DNA of 25,423 nt from positions 1 to 25,423 of the forward strand of contig JAIESC010000226.1 in the NCBI GenBank assembly GCA_019746355.1, in the 5' to 3' direction. Below the pieces are notes generated by a model. The model was not told where the DNA came from. It saw only the letters and a program-made list of their open reading frames with translations, and searched no databases. The DNA comes from Xanthobacteraceae bacterium. GTDB taxonomy: Bacteria; Pseudomonadota; Alphaproteobacteria; Rhizobiales; Xanthobacteraceae. Both the position numbers and the translations under genes were made by a program. This document shows, piece by piece, positions 7,761 through 16,350 of the stretch; within the stretch, counting starts at the first letter, position 1; each line of letters starts with the position of its first letter.

Positions 7761-8791
7761 GCTTGGCATTGCTCGTATCGGCCGGCGCATTGCTTACCGT
7801 CGCTGTTGCGCCGGCGCTCGCGCGGACGAAGCCGATCGAGGTCAAGATCGTCTACCCCGCGCCGTCGAGCACCACGTGGCCGCTGTGGATCGCCAAGGAA
7901 GCCGGGATCTTCGAGCGCAACGGCCTCAGCGCCTCGGTCGATTTCGCGCTGCATCCCGCAGGTCCGGCCGCAGTCGTCTCGGGCGAGGCCATCACCCACA
8001 ATCTCGGTCTCGATACCGCACTGCTCGCCGCGATGCGGGGCGATCAGATCGCGATCGTCGGCAGTCCTCTGCTGGTGGGACAGTTCGCGCTCCTCGGCAC
8101 CAAGGCGATGGTCGACGCCAGGTCGCTCGAGAAGAAGCGTATCGCGGTGGGGCGTGTCGGCGATCCGCCCTATTTCTACGCGCTCGGCGTGCTGGATGCC
8201 CTGAAGGTCGATACCAGGGGCATTCAATGGATCCCGGCCGGAGCCCCGCCGCAGCGGGCGCTGGCGTTGCGCAACGGTCTCGCCGACGCGGCGATGCTGA
8301 CGTCGCCGGACTACTACAAGCTGGCCGACGAGGGCTTCAGGGTTCTGGCCCTGCTGCAGGACTTCAGGCAGATCCCGATCGCGACCAGCTACATGTTCCG
8401 CCGCAAGGTGCTCGTCGAAACGCCACACCTCGTGGAAGCCGTGATCAAGTCTCATGTCGAGGCGGTCAAGCGAATCTACGACGACAGGCCGTTCGTGCTG
8501 GGCGTTCTCAGGAAGCAGCTGAAGCTTGACGATGCGACCCTCGAGCGGCTCTACGACGAGACGATCAAGGCCCAGGTGTTCGAACGGGTCCCCTATGTGA
8601 CGGCGGCTTCCCTCAAGGGCATCATCGAGCGGGGCAAGCTGGAGACACCCGAGCTCGCGACCCACGACTTCCGCCGCGCCGTCGACCAGGGCGTGATCGA
8701 CCGCCTCGTCGATCAGGGCTTCTTCGAAAAGGTGTTCGGCCCCGCCATCAAGGACGAGGTCGCTGCCAAGCGCGCCGCGTCGTTCCGGTAG
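7730..8791 (+). CDS. ABC transporter substrate-binding protein (NMT1/TauA/SsuA-like)
   Basis: A 353-residue periplasmic binding protein. Residues 1-31 form a signal peptide: a twice-repeated MRRAG basic region, a hydrophobic core LALLVSAGALLTVAVAPA, and an ALA cleavage site. The mature part begins with VKIVYPAPSSTTWPLWIAKEAGIFERNGL, the hallmark start of the NMT1/SsuA fold, followed by the two-lobe pattern. The family binds sulfonates, thiamine precursors, nitrile/aromatic compounds and others; the neighbourhood favours an aromatic or carboxylated substrate. ATG 7730 has GGGAGG just upstream. ATG 7748 in the second copy of an 18-bp duplication is the alternative. First gene of the importer operon, divergent from the catabolic operon. 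Confidence 0.9.
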   Translation: MRRAGDMRRAGLALLVSAGALLTVAVAPALARTKPIEVKIVYPAPSSTTWPLWIAKEAGIFERNGLSASVDFALHPAGPAAVVSGEAITHNLGLDTALLAAMRGDQIAIVGSPLLVGQFALLGTKAMVDARSLEKKRIAVGRVGDPPYFYALGVLDALKVDTRGIQWIPAGAPPQRALALRNGLADAAMLTSPDYYKLADEGFRVLALLQDFRQIPIATSYMFRRKVLVETPHLVEAVIKSHVEAVKRIYDDRPFVLGVLRKQLKLDDATLERLYDETIKAQVFERVPYVTAASLKGIIERGKLETPELATHDFRRAVDQGVIDRLVDQGFFEKVFGPAIKDEVAAKRAASFR

Positions 8792-8821
8792 CGGGACCGT
8801 GCAGCGCAGCGCGGCCAATCG

Positions 8822-9649
8822 ATGAAACCGCAACCACCCAAGCTCGTTGCCTCCGGTGTCTCCAAGTTCTTCTGGGTGAAGGAGGAGGTGAGGCCGGTTG
8901 TTGCGCTCTCCGATGTGTCGTTGACGGTCGGAGACGGCGAGTTCGTCTGCGTGGTCGGGCCGTCCGGCTGCGGAAAGACGACGTTCCTCAATATCGCCAC
9001 CGGCCTTCTGGCGCCCGATGCGGGTCGCATCGAGATCGCCGGCAGGCCGATCGACGGTCCGGGACGCGACCGCGCCACCGTTTTTCAGCAATCGCGGCTG
9101 TTGCCCTGGCGTACGACGCTCGCCAACGTAACCTACGGCATGGAGCTTCACCGCAGGTTTCCGCGAGGCGAGCTCGAGGATCGCGCGATGGCGCTCATCG
9201 GGCTCGTCGGGCTGAAAGGCTTTGAGCGCCGGTATCCCTCCGAGCTCTCGGGCGGCATGCAGCAGCGCGTCAATCTCGCCCGTGCGCTCGCGACGGATCC
9301 CGAGATCCTGCTGATGGACGAGCCGTTCGCCGCTCTCGACGCGCAGACCCGCGAGTTCATGCAGGCCGAGCTCCTGCGGATCAGATCCCACGCGGGAAAG
9401 ACCGTGATGTTCGTCACCCATCAGATCGATGAAGCGGCATTCCTCGCCGACCGGGTGCTGGTTTTCGGTACCCGCCCGGGGCGCCTGAAGCAGGAGTTCA
9501 AGGTGCCGTTCGAACGTCCCCGTTCACTTTCTCTCAAGCGGCGTCCGGAATTCCTCGAGCTTGTCGACGGCATCTGGGGTTTGATCGAGGAGGAAGGCGA
9601 GCGCGCGGGCCTGGTCCGGGTCGCGGCCGGCGGTGAGGTGCAACCATGA
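8822..9649 (+). CDS. ABC transporter ATP-binding protein (TauB/SsuB-like)
   Basis: A 275-residue ATPase with all core motifs: Walker [10 protein letters not shown] (46-54), Q-loop [10 protein letters not shown] (about 87-96), signature LSGGMQQR (142-149), Walker B ILLMDE (162-167), and the H-loop histidine at 200 (VTHQIDEA). It powers import by the permease encoded next, whose start overlaps this stop (ATGA). It follows the binding-protein gene by 30 bases. Sequence and gene order match the nitrate/sulfonate/taurine importer group; the substrate cannot be told from the ATPase. Confidence 0.95.
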   Translation: MKPQPPKLVASGVSKFFWVKEEVRPVVALSDVSLTVGDGEFVCVVGPSGCGKTTFLNIATGLLAPDAGRIEIAGRPIDGPGRDRATVFQQSRLLPWRTTLANVTYGMELHRRFPRGELEDRAMALIGLVGLKGFERRYPSELSGGMQQRVNLARALATDPEILLMDEPFAALDAQTREFMQAELLRIRSHAGKTVMFVTHQIDEAAFLADRVLVFGTRPGRLKQEFKVPFERPRSLSLKRRPEFLELVDGIWGLIEEEGERAGLVRVAAGGEVQP

Positions 9650-10476
9650 ACGCCGACGTCTCATTGGCCGCCGACAGGAGCAGCGAACGCTCCGCTCCGG
9701 TGCGGCCGGTCAAGAGCTTTTACCAGCGCAACGAGGGCGTGATTGTCGGCAGCATCGCGGTCGCGGCCGTGCTCGCCGTCTGGCAGGCCGCGTGGTCTGC
9801 GGGACGCATCGATCCACTGTTCTTCAGCGGTCCGTCGGCGATCTTCGCGCGGCTTTGGGACGGGCTGTTCGGCTCCGGCGACATGCGGGAGCATATCGCG
9901 TTTTCCGCCCAGAACTTCGCCACGGGCTTCGGCCTTGCGGCACTGGTCGCCATACCGCTTGGCATTGCGCTGGGCTGGTATCGCCTGCCGCGCCTCGTGC
10001 TGGAGCCCTTCATCAACGGCCTCTATTCGACGCCGCGCATCGTGTTCGTGCCGCTCATTGTCATGTGGTTCGGCCTCGGCTTCGCCTCGAAGGCCTTCAT
10101 CGTTTTCCTGTCGGCGTTCTTTCCGATCCTTCTCAATGCCATGGCGGGCGTGCGCACGACCGACGACCAGCTGCTGGGCGCCTCGCGCTCGTTCTGCGCC
10201 ACGCAGTGGGACTTGTTCAGGACAATCGTGCTGCCTTCGACCGTCCCGTTCATCATCGTCGGTCTTCGCCAGGGCCTGGCGCACGGCCTTATCGGCGTCG
10301 TTGTCGGCGAGTTCTTCGCCGGCAGCAAGGGCATCGGCTACCTCGTGGGTCAGGCCGGCATGACCTTCAAGACCGATCTGCTGTTCGCCTGCGTCGTCAT
10401 CGTGGCGACGGCCGGCATCGGCATATCGGCTGTCTTGCAGCGAATCGAGAGCCATTTCCAGAGCTGGCGGCCGTAG
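9646..10476 (+). CDS. ABC transporter permease (TauC/SsuC-like)
   Basis: A 276-residue inner-membrane protein with about six membrane helices after a short polar N-terminus. The cytoplasmic EAA loop that contacts the ATPase is recognisable as [20 protein letters not shown] (about residues 178-197), followed by [21 protein letters not shown], as in BPD-type permeases of the sulfonate/nitrate group. Its start overlaps the ATPase stop, so the subunits are made together. Its end faces the end of the Rid gene at 10498 with only 21 bases between them; no clear hairpin terminator is visible there. Confidence 0.93.
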   Translation: MNADVSLAADRSSERSAPVRPVKSFYQRNEGVIVGSIAVAAVLAVWQAAWSAGRIDPLFFSGPSAIFARLWDGLFGSGDMREHIAFSAQNFATGFGLAALVAIPLGIALGWYRLPRLVLEPFINGLYSTPRIVFVPLIVMWFGLGFASKAFIVFLSAFFPILLNAMAGVRTTDDQLLGASRSFCATQWDLFRTIVLPSTVPFIIVGLRQGLAHGLIGVVVGEFFAGSKGIGYLVGQAGMTFKTDLLFACVVIVATAGIGISAVLQRIESHFQSWRP

Positions 10477-10497
10477 CGCCGGTAACCCGTCAAGACG

Positions 10498-11892
10498 TCA
10501 GTCCGCGGCGGTCGCCTCGATCTGGACCTCCGCACCGGCGACAGGGCCGGGCCCGTGGATCGCGACGAGCTCCGCGGCCGGAAGCTCGCGGCCGACGCCG
10601 GACAGGAAAGCCTCGCGGATTTCCTCATAGATCCAGACGTCGGACGCGTTCTTCAGATAGACCGTGATCTTGGTCAGGCGATCGAGCGGGATCGCGGCGC
10701 GATCCGCGATCGCCTTGAGCAGGCTCCAGGCGGCCCAGCATTGCGCCGCAAAGCCCCGCGCCTGCTCGAACCGCTCGAGGTCGGCTGCGACCCGCCGTCC
10801 GACCGCGTCGCGGAGGTCGCGCGAATGGTGCACGAGCACGCCATCCGCATTGAGACCGAGCACGCCTGCGAAGAACGTCAGCGGCCCGAGCCGGGTCGCA
10901 GCCGGGCCGGCGAACGGCGCCCGGCAGGGCCAATCGAATTCCTTGACCGGAAGGTTGGACCTGGGATCGACCGCAAGCGGTTCGATCTCGATCAGCGTGC
11001 CGCGGTGCCCGACCTCGTTGAACCCGCAGACGATCAGCGCCGGAGGGTTCTCCGGGAAAAAGTGCGCGTGGACGCGGTGGAACGTGCCGAAGTCGCGAAT
11101 GTCCTGCAGCATCACGGCAACGTGCCGGATGTCCTTCATCGCCAGGCCTTGCGCGGCAAGATTGTCCTTGATGCGCTCGTAGGTGAACCAGGTCTGCGCC
11201 GCGATCGGACCCTGGCGGCTGTCGGGATGGCTGCGGCCGGTGGCGAGGAAGCGTCCCTCCTCGGGAATGTCCGCGTAGCCGAGGATGACCGGATTGCCGG
11301 GCTTGCGCGTCTCGATCGGAATGTGACCCGCGAGGAACACCAGCGGGCCGCAGCGCACCGCCTGCGAGTAGAAACCGGCGGACGGAAAATCCTTGTTGTC
11401 GAAGGTTCGCGTCGTGGTGCGCCCCGGGAACAGCGGGTTCTGTCCGGGCACCACCGCGAGCGCCTCGAGCCCGATCGAACGCCCGAACCGGCCGGGCACA
11501 TCGGCGACGCCGAGGCAGCTGCTCGGGGCCGGCACCTCCTGCCATGCCATGCGGATGCGCTCGTAGACCGGAAACACCCGCTTGTCGCGCATCCAGATGT
11601 GAATGCGCAGGACCTGCGTCTCGTCCGAGCCCGCGGCCTTGATGACCGAATCGAGATTCTCGTGCGCGCCCCATCCATCGGCGGCAAAGCCGCTTTCGTC
11701 CTGGTCCGCGATCGGAAAGTCGGAAAAGCCCTTGGCGCGGAACGCCGCCGGCAGCGAAGCGAACGAGCGATCGAGGTCTGAGCGGCCGCCGCGCAGTCCG
11801 CTGACGAACACTAGGCCGTGCGCAACGACGGCGGCGGGATAACCGCGGACCACGGGCACGATGCCCTCCACACGAACAACCTGCCGCGTCAT
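10498..11892 (-). CDS. triple-domain Rid (YjgF/YER057c/UK114) protein
   Basis: A 464-residue protein made of three Rid-like units at about residues 5-148, 165-308 and 325-463. Each has the start motif (GLVFVSGLRG, GPLVFLAGHI, GPLTFFAGVL), a middle helix-strand (VLRIHIWMRD, IRHVAVMLQD, LTKITVYLKN) and a C-terminal strand (IGLEALAV, IEIEPLAV, VQIEATA). Ordinary RidA is a single domain of about 130 residues forming trimers, so one chain may mimic a trimer. The position of the catalytic Arg of RidA is not arginine in any unit (PAPSSCLG, PPALIVCG, LPAAELVA). ATG 11892 has GGAGGAAG immediately upstream; the frame is open to 11937. Last gene of the operon, 49 bases after tctA. Its reaction is unknown. 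Confidence 0.85.
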   Translation of the reverse strand: MTRQVVRVEGIVPVVRGYPAAVVAHGLVFVSGLRGGRSDLDRSFASLPAAFRAKGFSDFPIADQDESGFAADGWGAHENLDSVIKAAGSDETQVLRIHIWMRDKRVFPVYERIRMAWQEVPAPSSCLGVADVPGRFGRSIGLEALAVVPGQNPLFPGRTTTRTFDNKDFPSAGFYSQAVRCGPLVFLAGHIPIETRKPGNPVILGYADIPEEGRFLATGRSHPDSRQGPIAAQTWFTYERIKDNLAAQGLAMKDIRHVAVMLQDIRDFGTFHRVHAHFFPENPPALIVCGFNEVGHRGTLIEIEPLAVDPRSNLPVKEFDWPCRAPFAGPAATRLGPLTFFAGVLGLNADGVLVHHSRDLRDAVGRRVAADLERFEQARGFAAQCWAAWSLLKAIADRAAIPLDRLTKITVYLKNASDVWIYEEIREAFLSGVGRELPAAELVAIHGPGPVAGAEVQIEATAAD

Positions 11893-11941
11893 TGCTTCCT
11901 CCGATTTCGTGAACAGCGCTTCTGTGGTCCGGGCCACGCGC

Positions 11942-13441
11942 CTACTCCTGGAACGCCTTGCGGCGCAGCGACTGCAGACCCGGGGCCGCCATGGCCACGA
12001 CGAGCACGACAGTCATGATCAGGAAAGCGAGGCTGATCGGCCGCTCGACGAACACGATCGGGTCGCCAAGCGAGATCAGCAGCGCGCGCCGCAGGTTCTC
12101 CTCGATCAGCGGGCCGAGGACGAAGCCCAGCAACAGCGGCGCGAGCTCGCAGTTGAGGCGATAGAACATGTAACCCAGGAAACCGAACACCGCGCCGATC
12201 AGCACGTCGCCGGCGTCGTTGTGGATCGCATAAAGCCCGATGCAGCAGAACAGCAGGATGCTGGGATAGAGCAGCCGGTACGGCGCCGACAGCAGCTTCA
12301 CCCACACGCCGATCAGCGGCAGATTGAGAATCACCAGCATCGCATTGCCGACCCACATGCTGGCGATCACGCCCCAGAACAGCTCCGGGCGCTGGAACAT
12401 CAGCTGCGGCCCGGGGGCGAGCCCCTGCATCATCAGCGCGCCGATCATCAGCGCCATGGTGCCGGTGGCGGGAATGCCGAGCGTCAGCATCGGGATGAAC
12501 GCGGTCTGCGCGGCGGCATTGTTCGCGGCTTCCGGTCCGGCCACCCCCTCCAGCGCGCCGCTGCCGAACCGCTCCGGTGTCGAGGAGATCTTCTTCTCGA
12601 GCGAATAGGCCGAGAACGATGCGAGGATCGGGCCGCCGCCGGGCAGCACGCCGAGCGCGGAGCCGAGCACGGTGCCTCGCAAGGCCGGAGGCAGCAGCGT
12701 TTTCAGGTCCTGCGATTTCGGCCACAGATCGCGAATCCGATCGAACACATGGCGCACCTGGTCCTTGCGCTCGATGTTGGCGATCGTCTCGCCGAGGCCG
12801 AACATGCCCATGGCCACCACGGCGAAATCCAAACCGTCAGTGAGCTGCGCAACGCCGAACACAAAGCGCGAGGTGCCGTTGTTCATGTCGGTGCCGACGG
12901 TGCTCAGCAGCATGCCGAGCACGATCATGCACAACGCCTTGACGATCGATCCCTGCGCCAGGATCACGGCGCCGACCAGGCCAAACACCATCAGCGCGCA
13001 GTAGTCTGCCGGGCCGAACGCCAGCGCGACCTGCGCCAGCGCCGGCGCGGCAACCGCCACAACCAGGGTCGCGATCGTGCCGGCCAGGAACGACGACAGC
13101 GCCGCGGTCGCGAGCGCGAGACCGGCCCGTCCCTGCCGCGCCATCTGATAGCCGTCGATCGTCGTCACGACCGACGACGACTCGCCGGGCAGCCGGACCA
13201 GGATCGCCGTGGTGGAGCCGCCGTACTGCGCGCCGTAATAGATGCCGGCGAGCATGATGATGGCGGAAGTCGGATTGAGACCGAAGGTGATCGGCAGCAG
13301 CACCGAGATCGTCGCCACGGGACCGACGCCGGGAAGCACGCCGATCACCGTGCCGAGGATCGTGCCGATCAGCGCGTAGACCAGGTTGAGCGGCTGCAGC
13401 GCAACCGCAAGACCGAGGCCGAGGTGATTGAGCAGGTCCAT
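11942..13441 (-). CDS. tctA: tripartite tricarboxylate transporter large permease, TctA family
   Basis: A 499-residue integral membrane protein with about twelve helices. It starts MDLLNHLGLGLAVALQPLNL and shows the conserved TctA segments GTVIGVLPGVGP near residue 30, YYGAQYGGSTTAIL near 75, and the second-half equivalent GSALGVLPGGGPI. It is the main channel of the secondary, binding-protein-dependent TTT importers of carboxylates. ATG 13441 is chosen because the 58 preceding codons overlap tctB and are unlike the family. It starts 8 bases after the tctB stop. The substrate is not determined. Confidence 0.95.
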   Translation of the reverse strand: MDLLNHLGLGLAVALQPLNLVYALIGTILGTVIGVLPGVGPVATISVLLPITFGLNPTSAIIMLAGIYYGAQYGGSTTAILVRLPGESSSVVTTIDGYQMARQGRAGLALATAALSSFLAGTIATLVVAVAAPALAQVALAFGPADYCALMVFGLVGAVILAQGSIVKALCMIVLGMLLSTVGTDMNNGTSRFVFGVAQLTDGLDFAVVAMGMFGLGETIANIERKDQVRHVFDRIRDLWPKSQDLKTLLPPALRGTVLGSALGVLPGGGPILASFSAYSLEKKISSTPERFGSGALEGVAGPEAANNAAAQTAFIPMLTLGIPATGTMALMIGALMMQGLAPGPQLMFQRPELFWGVIASMWVGNAMLVILNLPLIGVWVKLLSAPYRLLYPSILLFCCIGLYAIHNDAGDVLIGAVFGFLGYMFYRLNCELAPLLLGFVLGPLIEENLRRALLISLGDPIVFVERPISLAFLIMTVVLVVAMAAPGLQSLRRKAFQE

Positions 13442-13449
13442 CGAAGGCG

Positions 13450-13893
13450 TCAGACGGGCAGGAAGCGAAGCGGCAGCTTCAGCGCGTAGAGGAAGATCAA
13501 CGCCGAAAATCCGACCAGCGCCGCGGCGAGAATGGCGACCTCGACCGGCTTGTAGCGGTCGGCCGCGAAGCGGCTGACACCGATGAGCAGCACCCCCGCG
13601 AGCGCGAAGCCCCATCGCTCGACCAGAGCGCTGAACACGACGACGCCGAGCAGCACCGCGATCAGCGGCCTGATTTCGACCTGCCCGACCGGTTCATCCG
13701 TCTGAATGAAGGATCGGATCAGAACGACGCTGCCGAGGCCCAGCAGAACAACGCTGAGCCACATCGGAAAGAACCCCGCCGCCATGCGCGACGGCGTGCC
13801 GAGATCGAGCCGTGACGACAGCACGATCCCGGCGATCGCCACCGCGCAAAAGAACAGCCCCGACAGCCGGTCCTGCGAGATCCGAATGTTCAT
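13450..13893 (-). CDS. tctB: tripartite tricarboxylate transporter small permease, TctB family
   Basis: A 147-residue protein with four predicted membrane helices, the usual size and topology of TctB, the small membrane subunit of TTT importers. It begins MNIRISQDRLSGLFFCAVAI; the GTPSRMAAGFFPMW segment after helix 1 is typical (G-P/S-x-x-FP). GGGGGAG lies eight bases before ATG 13893. It follows a Bug binding-protein gene by 39 bases and precedes tctA by 8, the classic order C-B-A. Confidence 0.92.
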   Translation of the reverse strand: MNIRISQDRLSGLFFCAVAIAGIVLSSRLDLGTPSRMAAGFFPMWLSVVLLGLGSVVLIRSFIQTDEPVGQVEIRPLIAVLLGVVVFSALVERWGFALAGVLLIGVSRFAADRYKPVEVAILAAALVGFSALIFLYALKLPLRFLPV

Positions 13894-13932
13894 GGCGATG
13901 CTCCCCCAAACCTTACGTCAGCAAGCCTGATG

Positions 13933-14940
13933 TCAGTCGGCAGTGGCTCCCACCGCCTTGGCGACGGTCGTCCACCGCTTCTCTTCGGCGGCAATGAACT
14001 TGATCGACTCCGCGGGCGTCGGGCTCTCGCCGGTGAGACCGCCCTGCAGCAGCTTGGCCTTGACCTCAGGATCGGCCATCACCGCGGCGACAGCGGCGTG
14101 GAGCTTGTCGACGATCGGCTTCGGCGTCGCGACCGGCACGAAGATGCCCTGCCAGGAGCTCATCACCATGTCCGGATAGCCGGCTTCGATGAATGTCGGG
14201 ACCTCCGGGAGCGCCGGGTGCCGCTCCTTCGTCGCCATCGCCAGCACCCGCATGCGCCCGCCCCGCACATGGTTCACCACCGGCGGCAGGCCGGCGAACA
14301 TCATCGGCACGTGCCCGCCCATGATGTCGGCGGCCGCCGGGCCCGAGCCGCCCTTGTAGGGGACATGCACCATCTTGAGGCCGGCCAGCTCCGCGAACAC
14401 CTCCATGGCGAGGCGGTTCTGGCTGCCGGCGCCTTGCGACGCGAAGCTGACCTTGGCCGGCCGCTCTTTCACGTAGGCCACCAGCTCCTGCACGTTCTTC
14501 GGCGCAAACGTCGGTCCGACCACGAGCAGCGAAGGCGTATGCGTGATGACGGAAATCGGCATGAAGTCCGTCACCGGCTTCACCTTCAGATCGGGGTACA
14601 GCGCCGCGTTGATCGTGATGCTGCCGACGTCGCCCAGCATGATCGTGGTGCCGTCCGGCGTGGCCTTCGCGACCATCTCCATCGCGATGTTTCCGGCCGC
14701 GCCGGGGCGGTTCTCCACCACCACGGGCTTGCCGAGCGTCTCCTGCAGCTTCGGCTGGACGATGCGCGCCACGAAGTCCGTGGTTCCGCCGGGAGCGAAC
14801 GGGATGACGAAGCGCACCGGCTGGCTTGGATACTTGGCCGGATCCTCGGCGGCCCGGGCCGAAGGCATTGCCCCGGCAAGAAGCGCAAGGAGAAGTGCGA
14901 GACCCAGCAGGACGGACATCAGTTCACGGCGAATGATCAT
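13933..14940 (-). CDS. tctC: Bug/TctC-family periplasmic solute-binding protein (copy 1)
   Basis: A 335-residue binding protein with a signal peptide (MIIRRELMSVLLGLALLLAL, ending PSARAAED). The Bug start YPSQPVRFVIPFAPGGTTD and the segments VVVENRPGAAGN, VSFASQGAGS, HVPYKGG and SSWQGIFVP are all present. It captures a carboxylated ligand for TctAB. ATG 14940 has GGAG about ten bases upstream. An alternative ATG at 14994 overlaps the stop of the preceding Rid gene as ATGA but would put 18 more residues before the signal peptide. It is closely similar to the second Bug gene in this operon; both end in AVAKAVGATAD. Confidence 0.93.
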   Translation of the reverse strand: MIIRRELMSVLLGLALLLALLAGAMPSARAAEDPAKYPSQPVRFVIPFAPGGTTDFVARIVQPKLQETLGKPVVVENRPGAAGNIAMEMVAKATPDGTTIMLGDVGSITINAALYPDLKVKPVTDFMPISVITHTPSLLVVGPTFAPKNVQELVAYVKERPAKVSFASQGAGSQNRLAMEVFAELAGLKMVHVPYKGGSGPAAADIMGGHVPMMFAGLPPVVNHVRGGRMRVLAMATKERHPALPEVPTFIEAGYPDMVMSSWQGIFVPVATPKPIVDKLHAAVAAVMADPEVKAKLLQGGLTGESPTPAESIKFIAAEEKRWTTVAKAVGATAD

Positions 14941-14990
14941 GGTGCTTGCTCCGTTGTCCCGGCAACGCAGATGGATCGACGGCTGAAACC

Positions 14991-16328
14991 TCATTTTGCT
15001 TGGGGCTTTTCTTGGGACTTTTCTTGGGGCGCATAAACCCAAAGATCGAGAAGGACCGAAACGCCCGGCGCCGGCATATGCCGGGGCACGCCGACGGCGG
15101 TGAACGGCAGCGGCCGGCCAGGCAGGAATTCCTGCCAGACCTCGAGCGCAGGCAGCAGCTCGGCGAGATCAGTGTGGAAGTGCTGGATGCGAACGATGTT
15201 GTCGAGCGAGGTGCCGGCCTGCGCGCAGATGCTCTGCGCGCGCGTGAGCATCTCGCGCATCTGCGCCTTGACCGGCGACATCAGGTACGGCTGACCGGGA
15301 TCCGGGCGCGCATCGGCGACCACGCCGCTCTCGTCGACCGCCATCAGGCCGGACAGCAACAGCAGATCACCGGCCTGCACCGCACCCGGCACGCCCGCGT
15401 AGCCCATGAAGACGTCGCGACCGACCAGCCGCTTTTGCGTCGATCCCTTCTCCTTCAACGCCAGCACATTGATCTCGAGCCGGGAATGAAACTGGCCGAC
15501 GCCCGGATTCGAAACCGGGATGATCGAGATCGCCGCGGGACTTTCCGCGAAATACCGATGCCAGACCTGCAGGAACGGCGCGTAGTCCTCCGGGTGAACC
15601 AGATAGACCTGCGCCTTGCAGACGCTTTTCGCTGACGCGCCGGCGAGCTCGAGCGCGGGAATGATCTTCTGCTCGATGATGTATTGCGTCTGCAGCCTGA
15701 TCGGCGTGCTGCGCCACAGATTGCCCGGCGGCATCTGCGCCACCTCCGCGAGCCCGTCTCGCGCCGGCTCCCCCGGCTTGGCTCCCGGTGTCATGCCGGC
15801 GATGAACACGTAATCGGCCGACGCCAGCGCCGGCGGATAGCCGGACGTCGGATGCGAGGCCATGGCCGCGCTGCGCAGCGGCGTCGGCTCGCGGCCGTCG
15901 CCGGGCAATACGGCAATGGCCTGGACGTTCATCTGCGCGCCGGGCACGGACAGCGCGTCGACCAGCATCGACGTGCTCGGCGGCACCGTCGGCAGCCTCT
16001 TGTGCCGGACGACGTGGTAGTGGTCGACCGCCGTGTGGGTCGGATAGTACTGGTCGACCCGCACGATGTTGGCGAGACCGGTCCCTGCCTCGCGCAGCAC
16101 GGCCTCGATCCGCGAGAAGACGAGGTCGGCTTCCTTCTGGTTCTTCGGCAGCCCGCCGTGCGGCAGCCCGGCGCTCTCGACCGCGGCATCGAGCCCGCCG
16201 GGATAGGATTGTGCCATGTGTCCGGTTGCGAAGACCCAGGGCCCAGCCGCCATTCCCTGCGCATAGGGAATGCCGGCCTTGCCCACCTTGACCGGCAACA
16301 GCGGCGTTACGGCGCGACCACCACTCAT
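14991..16328 (-). CDS. triple-domain Rid (YjgF/YER057c/UK114) protein
   Basis: A 445-residue protein with three Rid-like units at about residues 10-142, 155-292 and 303-432. The unit starts read GPWVFATGHM, ADYVFIAGMT and GDLLLLSGLM. Middle parts are IVRVDQYYP, VCKAQVYLV and IVRIQHFHT; ends are MNVQAIAVL, LEINVLALK and VLLDLWVYA. None has Arg at the RidA catalytic position (VPPSTSML, SPAAISII, RPLPFTAV). It is clearly related in design to the protein encoded at 10498-11892 but diverged. The C-terminus is a charged tail, QEKSQEKPQAK, made by 12-bp repeats. AGGTGA lies about nine bases before ATG 16328. It sits between two Bug genes. Likely cytosolic; reaction unknown. Confidence 0.85.
   Translation of the reverse strand: MSGGRAVTPLLPVKVGKAGIPYAQGMAAGPWVFATGHMAQSYPGGLDAAVESAGLPHGGLPKNQKEADLVFSRIEAVLREAGTGLANIVRVDQYYPTHTAVDHYHVVRHKRLPTVPPSTSMLVDALSVPGAQMNVQAIAVLPGDGREPTPLRSAAMASHPTSGYPPALASADYVFIAGMTPGAKPGEPARDGLAEVAQMPPGNLWRSTPIRLQTQYIIEQKIIPALELAGASAKSVCKAQVYLVHPEDYAPFLQVWHRYFAESPAAISIIPVSNPGVGQFHSRLEINVLALKEKGSTQKRLVGRDVFMGYAGVPGAVQAGDLLLLSGLMAVDESGVVADARPDPGQPYLMSPVKAQMREMLTRAQSICAQAGTSLDNIVRIQHFHTDLAELLPALEVWQEFLPGRPLPFTAVGVPRHMPAPGVSVLLDLWVYAPQEKSQEKPQAK
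14994..15029 (-). repeat. three imperfect 12-bp tandem repeats at the end of the triple-Rid gene
   Basis: On the plus strand the units are TTTTGCTTGGGG (14994-15005), CTTTTCTTGGGA (15006-15017) and CTTTTCTTGGGG (15018-15029). They encode the QEKS-QEKP-QAK tail of the Rid protein. The repeat probably arose by slippage and adds a Lys/Gln tail not expected in the family. Confidence 0.8.
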
Positions 16329-16350
16329 CGTTCAACTCACCTTTCGTCGA

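Noticed and set aside
7643..9421. Minus-strand frame of 592 codons opposite the ABC binding-protein and ATPase genes
   Set aside because: It covers two certain genes on the other strand and has no family features.
11861..13489. Plus-strand frame of 542 codons opposite tctA
   Set aside because: It is antisense to a clearly recognised permease. The composition is dominated by Arg, Asp, His and Gln, with no ribosome site.
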